6,660 nucleotides of DNA from Peptoniphilaceae bacterium (GTDB lineage: Bacteria; Bacillota; Clostridia; Tissierellales; Peptoniphilaceae), in NCBI GenBank assembly GCA_029983595.1, contig JASBZD010000071.1, positions 1-6,660 of the forward strand, written 5' to 3'. The first letter of the stretch is position 1, and every line of letters starts with the position of its first letter. Shown here one piece after another: positions 1 to 5,469 of this stretch. The notes under the pieces are model-generated. The model was given only the letters and a program-made list of their open reading frames with translations, made no database searches and was not told where the DNA came from. The translations under genes and the position numbers were made by a program.

Positions 1-30
1 TTAATAGAAAAAGATTCTTAAAATAAAAAA

Positions 31-61
31 CTGTCAGATTTTATTTTCTGACAGCTTTTTT
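31..61. terminator. Bidirectional intrinsic terminator
   Basis: An 8-bp perfect stem (CTGTCAGA at 31-38, TCTGACAG at 47-54) encloses an 8-base AT loop. It is followed by a T run at 56-61 on the plus strand and preceded by an A run at 25-30, which reads as T residues on the minus strand. It can therefore stop the minus-strand SpoIIM-like gene, whose stop codon lies 17 bases away, and any plus-strand gene entering from the left. The first 20 bases hold no identifiable gene end. Confidence 0.85.
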
Positions 62-71
62 TATGTCTAAA

Positions 72-701
72 TTATATTCCACTAAATGTAGTAAGAATTT
101 TAATAGTTAAATAAGTTTCTATAAGTGCAGCTATTAATAATAATGGTACTACTATTGTAACAAACGCTTTAAGTCCACCTAAAAACGCATCTTTTATAGT
201 TACATCTGTTTCTTTATTAGTGATTTTTCTATTTACAGCTCTACATAGCTCTACTCCAGCTCCTGCAGAGAAGAAAAATGCTGGAAGTTCAAAAATCCCA
301 TGAGGTAAAATACCTAATATAAAAGTCATAAGTCCTGCATAAAATCCATTAGCTGCATTTATAGCTCCTATTAAAATCCCGATTATTGCAGCATTAATTA
401 GTATCCCATATGTTAGAGGTAAACATATAAATGGCACAATCCCTACTAAAAACATTATAAAGCAAGCTAAAACGTTATTTTTAAATAACGCAAAAAAGTT
501 AATCTGCCCATCTGGAGATATATTTTTTAATAATTCTCCAAACGTATCCATAAGGAATTTATTTAAAGAATCCACTACACCACCTATGTTAAATGAAACG
601 ACTACAGTTACAAGTAGCATAATTATTATAAACCAAATAGCGGCACGCTTTACCCCCTTCATATAATTTCTATAATATCTCTCACCTAATAAATTTCTCA
701 T
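72..701 (-). CDS. SpoIIM/DUF95-family integral membrane protein (paralogue 1)
   Basis: This encodes a 209-residue polytopic membrane protein of the stage II sporulation protein M family (DUF95). Visible hydrophobic segments lie at about 21-38, 76-96, 98-115, 120-147 and 177-198, a five-helix layout usual for the family, and the length is typical. The family hallmark is PHGIFELPAFFFSAGAG at 133-149, followed by a cytoplasmic basic stretch, RKITNKE. In spore formers SpoIIM works with SpoIID and SpoIIP in engulfment, but many relatives occur in non-sporulating bacteria with no known role, so sporulation cannot be inferred. The start at 701 is supported by AAGGAG at 708-713, six bases upstream. 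It aligns without gaps to the neighbouring paralogue over 200 residues. It has its own promoter candidate and its own terminator, so it need not be cotranscribed with that paralogue. Family assignment is firm; function is unknown. Confidence 0.85.
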   Translation of the reverse strand: MRNLLGERYYRNYMKGVKRAAIWFIIIMLLVTVVVSFNIGGVVDSLNKFLMDTFGELLKNISPDGQINFFALFKNNVLACFIMFLVGIVPFICLPLTYGILINAAIIGILIGAINAANGFYAGLMTFILGILPHGIFELPAFFFSAGAGVELCRAVNRKITNKETDVTIKDAFLGGLKAFVTIVVPLLLIAALIETYLTIKILTTFSGI

Positions 702-736
702 AATATTCTCCTTAAAATTTTTTATGTACTCAACTT

Positions 737-761
737 ATACCCATCAAAATATACGATTAAC
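737..761 (-). promoter_or_regulatory. Candidate promoter of SpoIIM paralogue 1
   Basis: Read on the minus strand, GTTAAT (756-761) is followed after 13 bases by GGGTAT (737-742), which continues as TATAAG. The motif ends 35 bases before the ATG at 701. It can be read as a poor -35 with a TATAAG -10, or as resembling the SigB-type pattern (GTTTAA, 12-15 bases, GGGTAT). The terminator of the upstream paralogue at 775-798 makes a separate promoter necessary here. No transcription data are available, so the sigma factor is unassigned. Confidence 0.45.
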
Positions 762-774
762 TGATAAATCTATT

Positions 775-798
775 AAAAAAAGAGGCATTTAAGCCCCT
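775..798 (-). terminator. Intrinsic terminator of SpoIIM paralogue 2
   Basis: On the minus strand AGGGGC (793-798) pairs with GCCTCT (781-786) around a six-base loop: six base pairs including one G-T wobble. A T run follows, read from the A run at 775-780. The stem shares one base with the stop codon of the upstream gene. It separates the two SpoIIM-like genes transcriptionally. Confidence 0.7.
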
Positions 799-1430
799 TA
801 TCTAATCCAGAAAAATTTATCTAATAATATTGGCGTTATATATCCTTCTACTAATGCCCCTATGAAAATTAACGGAAGACATATTACTAATAATACTTTT
901 ATACCATTTATGAAAGCATCTTTTATCATAATTTGGTCCTCTTTATTTTTTAATTTTCTAACTATCGCATTACATAACTCAATTACGGCACCTGCCGCGA
1001 TAAAGAATGCCAAAATTTCTAAAATGCCATGTGGAACTAGCCCAATAAATAGTAGCTTTATACCATGTAATAAACCTCCACCATAAATAGCATATCCCAC
1101 TATTGTAGCTATATTACTAGCATTTACAAGCATCCCAAATACTATTGGTAGATATAAAAATGGCACAATACCAAAAATAAAAATCATAATAGTCGCCCTA
1201 ATATTATTTATAAAAATTGGTAAAAAACCTATTTTTTCATCTGGCGCTTTAGTGCTTATTATATTTTCTAATGAGCCACTTGAGTATTTATTTAAAAAAT
1301 CTGCTATAGAGCCAACATTTAGACTAATCGCTACCGTAAAAATTAGTGTAAATATAAGAAACCAAAGCGCGGATTTTTCAGCTCCTTTTATAAGTCTTTT
1401 ATAATACTCTTCATTAAATAATTTTTTCAT
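798..1430 (-). CDS. SpoIIM/DUF95-family integral membrane protein (paralogue 2)
   Basis: This is a 210-residue multi-helix membrane protein of the SpoIIM family and a clear paralogue of the gene at 72-701. By hand count, 82 of the first 200 positions are identical in an ungapped alignment, including GIVPF at 87-91, PHGI at 133-136, AFF at 141-143, ELC at 151-153 and IKDAF at 169-173. Hydrophobic segments sit at about 21-38, 76-96, 98-118, 120-147 and 177-196. An in-frame ATG at 1442 exists, but it overlaps the ribosome binding site GGAG (1437-1440). The ATG at 1430 lies six bases after GGAG and matches the paralogue's N-terminus, so I chose it. The gene diverges from the unknown gene at 1586 and has its own terminator. 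Its cellular role is unknown; a membrane remodelling or transport-related role would be guesswork. Confidence 0.85.
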   Translation of the reverse strand: MKKLFNEEYYKRLIKGAEKSALWFLIFTLIFTVAISLNVGSIADFLNKYSSGSLENIISTKAPDEKIGFLPIFINNIRATIMIFIFGIVPFLYLPIVFGMLVNASNIATIVGYAIYGGGLLHGIKLLFIGLVPHGILEILAFFIAAGAVIELCNAIVRKLKNKEDQIMIKDAFINGIKVLLVICLPLIFIGALVEGYITPILLDKFFWIR

Positions 1431-1436
1431 AAAAAT

Positions 1437-1442
1437 CTCCAT
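1437..1442 (-). promoter_or_regulatory. Ribosome binding site that decides the start of paralogue 2
   Basis: The minus strand reads ATGGAGATTTTTATG. The first ATG (1442-1440) shares its G with the GGAG Shine-Dalgarno core, which leaves it without a usable upstream site. The second ATG (1430-1428) is spaced six bases after the core. Translation therefore most likely begins at 1430. Confidence 0.75.
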
Positions 1443-1464
1443 ATTAAAATTTATTAATATTTTT

Positions 1465-1488
1465 ATACCCCGATAGACTTCAAATAAC
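1465..1488 (-). promoter_or_regulatory. Candidate promoter of SpoIIM paralogue 2
   Basis: On the minus strand GTTATT (1483-1488) is followed after 12 bases by GGGTAT (1465-1470), extending to TATAAA. The motif ends 34 bases before the ATG at 1430, almost the same spacing as upstream of paralogue 1 (35 bases). The -35 region is a weak match to TTGACA. It may be a housekeeping promoter with a TATAAA -10, or an alternative-sigma type with a GGGTAT core. Confidence 0.45.
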
Positions 1489-1549
1489 TATGATATTTAG
1501 CCATATATAAATCCATGTATAGCTCGTCCTATTTTTATTCTAGGAATAT

Positions 1550-1558
1550 GGGTATACT
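1550..1558 (+). promoter_or_regulatory. Candidate promoter core for the plus-strand operon
   Basis: GGGTATACT lies 27 bases before the ATG at 1586. TATACT (1553-1558) is a good -10 match, whereas the hexamer 17 bases upstream (TATTTT, 1530-1535) is a poor -35. It faces away from the paralogue 2 promoter and shares the same GGGTAT core. It is the only promoter candidate I see for the four genes that follow. Confidence 0.4.
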
Positions 1559-1576
1559 TATTTTAAATTATTTTGT

Positions 1577-1582
1577 GAGGTG
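1577..1582 (+). promoter_or_regulatory. Ribosome binding site that decides the start of the unknown gene
   Basis: GAGGTG (1577-1582) continues into GAATATG. A GTG at 1580 is in frame but lies inside this Shine-Dalgarno match and has no site of its own upstream. The ATG at 1586, five bases after the GG core, is the better start and shortens the protein by two residues. Confidence 0.65.
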
Positions 1583-1585
1583 AAT

Positions 1586-2236
1586 ATGAATATAAAAAAA
1601 GTCGAAGGGCTTATGCCTTTCGGATTAGATAAAATAAATGGTAGCAAATTTTATTATCAGATAAGTGAGACTCATGATTTTGATGATGTTATAAATCTAA
1701 AAAAATATGGGTTAGAAACTCCCGGAACTGAAATATTGTTTTTTGACAGTGAGACTTTTGAAGTTTATAAACCTTTTTTACAGATCGAAGGAATCTATTA
1801 TAACAAGCCTATCTATGACGATGGAAATATCTACTTTATAAAAGCTGATATTAACGAAAATGCTATTTCTATCATTAAATATGACCTTAAAAATACTGAA
1901 GAAATTTTTAAAATGCCAATGGATGGACTTAACTTAGGGTATATTGACCTTATAAAATCACCTATTACTTTTTTAGATTATCAAGATCAGGCTGAGATAT
2001 ATTTTCCAGAGAGGTTGACTATAAAAAAAGACCCATCTGAAAATATCATTTTTAGAAATGGTGATGAATTTCATTTATGTAAATGGTATGAGGAAGGCTT
2101 AGAAGCTGGTGGAGTTATGGGTGATAATTATAGATATTATGAAACTAATATCATTAAGGATAAAAATTCTAATATAATTTCCGAAGAGGAAGGCGGAATT
2201 TTAGAACTAGATGATGGTACAATAATAATATATTAA
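1586..2236 (+). CDS. Hypothetical soluble protein, first gene of the pdp-deoC operon
   Basis: This encodes a 216-residue protein that I do not recognise. It has no signal peptide, lipobox or membrane helix, so it is probably cytoplasmic. It is acidic and rich in Asp, Glu, Ile, Tyr and Phe. It contains many short alternating hydrophobic stretches typical of beta strands, for example EILFFDSETFEVY, DGNIYFIKADIN and ISIIKYDL. The middle part looks like repeated strand-turn-strand units with Asp-Gly turns, reminiscent of beta-propeller blades, but it is too short for a full propeller and I cannot confirm this. A single Cys sits near HLCKWYEEG. No catalytic motif is apparent. It lies 21 bases upstream of pdp with no terminator between, so it is likely cotranscribed with the nucleoside genes, and it diverges from the SpoIIM-like pair. 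That it is a real gene is well supported by its length, ribosome binding site and promoter position; its function is unknown. Confidence 0.8.
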   Translation: MNIKKVEGLMPFGLDKINGSKFYYQISETHDFDDVINLKKYGLETPGTEILFFDSETFEVYKPFLQIEGIYYNKPIYDDGNIYFIKADINENAISIIKYDLKNTEEIFKMPMDGLNLGYIDLIKSPITFLDYQDQAEIYFPERLTIKKDPSENIIFRNGDEFHLCKWYEEGLEAGGVMGDNYRYYETNIIKDKNSNIISEEEGGILELDDGTIIIY

Positions 2237-2257
2237 ATACCAAGGAGATAACTAAGA

Positions 2258-3559
2258 ATGAATATTATTGAGATTATCGAAAAGAAAAAACATGGCGGAG
2301 CTTTAAATAGCGATGAGATTAAATACTTTATTGATGGGATGCTAGATGGTTCTATAGAAAAATATCAGACTAGCTCACTACTTATGGCTATTTTACTAAA
2401 AGATATGGACCGCGAGGAGACTTTTAACCTTACTAAGGCTATGGTAGAATCTGGCGATGAAGTAGATCTTTCTTCTATTGACGGTATAAAATGCGATAAA
2501 CACTCTACTGGTGGCGTAGGAGATAAAGTTTCTCTAGCTTTAATCCCCCTAGTTTCTTCACTAGGTGTGAAAATGGCTAAGATGAGCGGAAAAGGTCTGG
2601 GACATACTGGTGGGACTTTAGATAAATTAGAGTCTATTCCAGGGTTTAATATCTCTCTTTCTGAAGAAGAATATATAGATGCAATAAATACATATGGTGA
2701 GGCAATAATATCTCAGACTGGAAACCTAGCCCCAGCTGATAAGGAGTTATACGCACTTCGTGATGTAACAGGTACAATCGACTCTATCCCTCTTATTGCA
2801 TCATCTATAATGAGTAAAAAACTAGCTAGTGGTGCTGATACTATTCTCCTTGATGTAAAAACTGGATCTGGCGCATTTATGTCAGAAGTCGAAGGAGCTA
2901 AGGAGCTAGCACGTATTATGGTAGATATTGGAAATGACTATGGACGTGATACTAAAGCGGTGGTATCTAATATGGATGAGCCGCTAGGATATGCTATAGG
3001 AAACTCATTAGAACTAATCGAGGCGATAGAGACACTTAAAGGCAATGGACCAGATGATTTTAATAAATTAATTCTTGAGCTTGGGTCTATTATTCTAGAC
3101 CAATCTAAGATCGAATCAGATCGAGATAAGGCAAAAGAAATGCTTTGGGAAAATATGACTAATGGTAAAGGTCTTGAAAAATTAAAAGATTTAATTAAAG
3201 CTCAAGGCGGAAATCCCGATGTCATTGATAATGTAGCTTTACTGCCACTATCTAGCAGAATGAGCTTTATAAATAGCGAAAGTAGCGGATATATCTCTGG
3301 AATTAACGCACTAGAAATAGGTATATTATCTAGAGATCTAGGAGCCGGCAGAAAAATTGCTGGAGAAAAAATAGACCATAGTGTGGGAATAATTTTAAAT
3401 AAAAAAACTGGAGACTATGTAGAAGAAGGCGAAGTTCTAGCTACTATTTATCACTCTAAAGATCTAGAAGATAGTTTTATATCTAGATTTATAGATGCTT
3501 ATTCATTCTCAGATGATAAAGTAGCTGAAAAAACTATAGTTTATGAATATATAAAGTAG
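2258..3559 (+). CDS. pdp: Pyrimidine-nucleoside phosphorylase (EC 2.4.2.2)
   Basis: This cytoplasmic enzyme reversibly splits uridine, thymidine and deoxyuridine with phosphate into the base and (deoxy)ribose-1-phosphate. The 433-residue length is normal for the family, a homodimer with an alpha domain and an alpha/beta domain. Visible motifs are the phosphate-binding KHSTGGVGDKVS at 81-92, the family signature SGKGLGHTGGTLDKLE at 110-125, and ALRDVT...SIPLIASSIMSKK at 166-188. The last contains R168, S183 and K187, which correspond to the base-binding residues described for the Geobacillus enzyme. LDVKTGSGAFM at 198-208 and the C-terminal GAGRK and GDYVEEGE segments complete the fold. One oddity is that the signature normally has Arg where K112 stands. 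AAGGAG (2242-2247) lies ten bases before the ATG. deoC follows after seven bases. Thymidine phosphorylase (deoA) is homologous; the overall pattern and Gram-positive setting favour the broader-specificity pdp. Confidence 0.95.
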   Translation: MNIIEIIEKKKHGGALNSDEIKYFIDGMLDGSIEKYQTSSLLMAILLKDMDREETFNLTKAMVESGDEVDLSSIDGIKCDKHSTGGVGDKVSLALIPLVSSLGVKMAKMSGKGLGHTGGTLDKLESIPGFNISLSEEEYIDAINTYGEAIISQTGNLAPADKELYALRDVTGTIDSIPLIASSIMSKKLASGADTILLDVKTGSGAFMSEVEGAKELARIMVDIGNDYGRDTKAVVSNMDEPLGYAIGNSLELIEAIETLKGNGPDDFNKLILELGSIILDQSKIESDRDKAKEMLWENMTNGKGLEKLKDLIKAQGGNPDVIDNVALLPLSSRMSFINSESSGYISGINALEIGILSRDLGAGRKIAGEKIDHSVGIILNKKTGDYVEEGEVLATIYHSKDLEDSFISRFIDAYSFSDDKVAEKTIVYEYIK

Positions 3560-3566
3560 GATAGTC

Positions 3567-4202
3567 ATGTACGAAAAATATATAGATCATACAAATCTAA
3601 AGCCAGACTCAACTTATGAAGATATAAAAAAACTAGTAGATGAGGCGATAGAATATAAATTCGCTACAGTTTGTGTAAATCCATGTAGAGTGAAAATGGC
3701 ATCTGAAATGCTTAAAGATACTGAAGTAGGGGTTACGACAGTTATTGGTTTCCCACTTGGAGCTAATACTATCGAGACTAAGGTATTTGAAACTACCGAC
3801 GCTATAAAAAATGGTGCAACCGAAATCGACATGGTAATAAATATTGGAAAACTTAGAGAAAAAGACTCTGACTATCTAAAAGAAGAAATATCAAGAATAA
3901 AAGAAGCATGTAAAGATAAAATATTAAAGGTAATAATTGAGACTGCTTTACTAGATGAAGAAGAAAAAATACTGATTTCATCGATATGTATAGAGTGTGG
4001 CGTAGATTATGTAAAAACGTCAACTGGATTTAATGGAGGTGGTGCTACTGTAGAAGATGTAAAACTTATTAAATCTATTGTAAAAGATAAATGTAAAATT
4101 AAGGCATCTGGCGGGATAAGAGATAGAGAATTTATGGAAAAACTTATTGATGCTGGAGCTGATAGAATAGGCGCAAGCGCTTCAGTAAAACTTATTAAAT
4201 AA
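3567..4202 (+). CDS. deoC: Deoxyribose-phosphate aldolase (EC 4.1.2.4)
   Basis: This class I aldolase cleaves 2-deoxyribose-5-phosphate into acetaldehyde and glyceraldehyde-3-phosphate, the final step of deoxynucleoside catabolism. The 211 residues form a TIM barrel, slightly shorter than the roughly 215-225 usual in Bacillota. The Schiff-base lysine is K150 in YVKTSTGF (149-155 for the core). The proton-relay lysine is K179 in IKASGGIR (178-185), and the conserved aspartate is D88 in EIDMV. IDHTNLKP at the N-terminus and GFPLG at 61-65 are also typical. C36 in the VCVNP segment sits where the E. coli enzyme has its aldehyde-sensitive Cys47. The protein has six cysteines, including a CIEC at 141-144 that I would not call conserved. 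The gap to pdp is seven bases, and the ribosome binding site (AGGA, 3558-3561) overlaps the pdp stop codon, suggesting translational coupling. Confidence 0.95.
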   Translation: MYEKYIDHTNLKPDSTYEDIKKLVDEAIEYKFATVCVNPCRVKMASEMLKDTEVGVTTVIGFPLGANTIETKVFETTDAIKNGATEIDMVINIGKLREKDSDYLKEEISRIKEACKDKILKVIIETALLDEEEKILISSICIECGVDYVKTSTGFNGGGATVEDVKLIKSIVKDKCKIKASGGIRDREFMEKLIDAGADRIGASASVKLIK

Positions 4203-4234
4203 CAACTTAGATATTTAGAAATAAGGAGAAAGTT

Positions 4235-5143
4235 ATGGATAAAAAATTAATTTTAATACCGACATTAGCACTGACATTAGCGATAACGGGTTGCCAAAAT
4301 AACCCAGAAGCTCAAAGTAAAGCACCTGAGATGGAAAATACTAAAATCGAGGAAACTACAAAAGTAGACACTAAAGATGAAAAAATCGAACCAGAAACTA
4401 AGGAAGAAAATAAAGAAACTAAAGAAGAAAATACTACAGAAGTAGCAGAAGGCGATGTAGTACCTGATAAAAACTTTACAGACCCTATAGATTTAGAAAC
4501 TGCACTTAAATCTCGCATGAATAAAGGTGGTAAAGTATATGACGATCCAAAAGATAAGGCTTATGACGAAAGACTTCTAAATATGAGTCAAAATGAATTT
4601 TATCGCTTATTAGACCAAGTAGCTGCAACGAACCTAGCTAAAAAATACGGCATTGAACTAAAAGATGAAGATGTAATTAATTATACAAAAGAGTTTATGA
4701 TTTCTGAAAATACGCTAGTAGATGAAGGCAGTATTCTAGATGGATGGGTTCCTCAATCTAATATGTTTGGATGGGAAAAAATTGCTAAGTCACATATTTT
4801 AAGCTACGTAATGCAGACTGTAATAGATATGGAAACTGAAAAAGCTGTAGCTGGACTTTCTGATGAACAAAAAGAAGAAGCTCTAAGTGAATTTAAAGTA
4901 GAGTCAAATGAAAATATAAGTGAAGAAGAAGCTAAAAAACAAGCCTTTTATGGATATGTAACTGCAAATGGATATCTAAAAGAAGCTTATAGAGATACAG
5001 ACTATGCAAGGCTAGAGGCCGAACTACACGCTCTAAAAATACTTTTCCCAGACCGTTATAAAAAAGAATTAGAAGGCACAACTGAAGAAGAGTATATAAA
5101 TGAAAAAATTGAAAAAGGACAACTAAACCCATATGGTGAATAA
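4235..5143 (+). CDS. Putative lipoprotein with acidic linker and SurA-N-like helical domain
   Basis: This is a 302-residue surface lipoprotein. A short basic start (MDKK) and a hydrophobic stretch at 5-17 lead to the lipobox ITGC, with lipidated C20. Residues about 21-80 are a low-complexity Glu/Lys/Thr/Asn linker containing a duplicated seven-residue unit. From about 85 onward the protein appears globular and helical. NLAKKYGIELKDEDVINYTKEF at 133-154 and the helices after it resemble the N-terminal helical region of SurA/PrsA-type chaperones. I see no parvulin (PPIase) domain, so a foldase activity is not claimed. It is not a BmpA/NupB-type nucleoside-binding lipoprotein, despite lying behind pdp-deoC. 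AAGGAG (4223-4228) is six bases before the ATG. The gap of 32 bases to deoC has no terminator, so it is probably the last gene of the operon and is followed by a strong hairpin. The lipoprotein call is firm; the function is unknown. Confidence 0.8.
   Translation: MDKKLILIPTLALTLAITGCQNNPEAQSKAPEMENTKIEETTKVDTKDEKIEPETKEENKETKEENTTEVAEGDVVPDKNFTDPIDLETALKSRMNKGGKVYDDPKDKAYDERLLNMSQNEFYRLLDQVAATNLAKKYGIELKDEDVINYTKEFMISENTLVDEGSILDGWVPQSNMFGWEKIAKSHILSYVMQTVIDMETEKAVAGLSDEQKEEALSEFKVESNENISEEEAKKQAFYGYVTANGYLKEAYRDTDYARLEAELHALKILFPDRYKKELEGTTEEEYINEKIEKGQLNPYGE
4394..4435 (+). repeat. Tandem 21-bp coding duplication in the lipoprotein linker
   Basis: Two adjacent 21-base units (4394-4414 and 4415-4435) encode ETKEENK and ETKEENT. 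They match at 18 of 21 bases. The differences are one silent third-position change and two bases in the last codon. This suggests a recent in-frame slippage duplication in the flexible spacer between the lipid anchor and the folded domain, a place where length variation is usually tolerated. Confidence 0.7.
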
Positions 5144-5150
5144 AAAATAC

Positions 5151-5185
5151 GCGACCGGGCATTGATTAGCTCGGTCGCTATTTTT
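5151..5185. terminator. Bidirectional intrinsic terminator between convergent genes
   Basis: GCGACCGGGC (5151-5160) pairs with GCTCGGTCGC (5169-5178) as a ten-base-pair stem with one G-T wobble and an eight-base loop. It stands out as GC-rich in AT-rich surroundings. TATTTTTA follows on the plus strand, and the A run at 5142-5147 supplies the T tract for the minus strand. It ends the pdp-deoC-lipoprotein operon from the left and the pepD transcript from the right. The stop codon of the minus-strand gene (5184-5186) lies in the T tract. Confidence 0.92.
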
Positions 5186-5462
5186 ATTTATCTCGTTTTA
5201 TTATAAAACTTACTACAACAGATACTAGCATACATAATGCAGTCACTATCCCCATGCCATAATCTACAGATTTACCTATATATTCGCCATTTATTTTAGT
5301 AATATCATAAATTTTTAGCCCCATAATCATAACATCATAATTGTCTAGGTTATAACTATATACTTCATTATATCCTATTGTGATAAATATCGTTAAAATT
5401 AGTATTGCTGCAATAAAACCGATAACTAATGACAAGATTAATTTTTTATAATTTTTAATCAT
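5184..5462 (-). CDS. Small two-helix membrane protein, possibly LlsX-like
   Basis: This encodes a 92-residue protein with hydrophobic helices at about 8-30 and 70-88 flanking a polar segment that contains GLKIYDITKINGEYIGKS (48-65), and it ends in a basic tail, KRDK. The IYDITK...GEYIGKS...GMGIV pattern recalls small Bacillota membrane proteins annotated as the LlsX family, first named from the listeriolysin S cluster. I recall this only in outline and cannot check it. No bacteriocin genes are visible nearby. The ATG lies seven bases after the pepD stop codon. Its Shine-Dalgarno match is weak (ATAGG), so translation may depend on coupling to pepD. It ends at the bidirectional terminator. It is likely a real gene because the only gap to pepD is seven bases and the membrane pattern is coherent; its role is unknown. 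Confidence 0.65.
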   Translation of the reverse strand: MIKNYKKLILSLVIGFIAAILILTIFITIGYNEVYSYNLDNYDVMIMGLKIYDITKINGEYIGKSVDYGMGIVTALCMLVSVVVSFIIKRDK

Positions 5463-5469
5463 AAAAAAC

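Noticed and set aside
1..30. Possible gene end at the left edge
   Set aside because: Stop codons occur by chance in such AT-rich sequence, and 30 bases give no protein signal.
862..1086. Open frame on the plus strand inside SpoIIM paralogue 2
   Set aside because: It lies wholly antisense to a conserved gene, has no ribosome binding site and does not resemble any protein.
72..1430. SpoIIM-like genes as evidence that the organism forms spores
   Set aside because: The family is widespread in non-sporulating bacteria, and no other sporulation gene is present in the window.
1539..1547. TTC-TAG-GAA small dyad upstream of the plus-strand promoter core
   Set aside because: The three-base arms are too short to call an operator in AT-rich sequence.
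1443..1585. Riboswitch or structured leader in the divergent intergenic region
   Set aside because: There is too little space between the promoter cores and start codons (about 30-35 bases), and no extended pairing is visible.
1937..1942. GGGTAT within the unknown gene, and another near 5730 in pepD
   Set aside because: Both lie inside coding sequence with no start codon placed to use them; one or two chance hits are expected.
3614..3832. Open frame antisense to deoC
   Set aside because: It overlaps well-conserved deoC codons; its Ser/Val-rich translation is what the complement of such codons gives.
4312..4518. Ser/Val-rich open frame antisense to the lipoprotein linker
   Set aside because: It is the mirror of the Glu/Lys/Thr-rich linker and has no independent support.
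4932..5162. Open frame antisense to the lipoprotein 3' end, running into the terminator
   Set aside because: It starts inside a real gene, crosses the strong hairpin stem and lacks a ribosome binding site.
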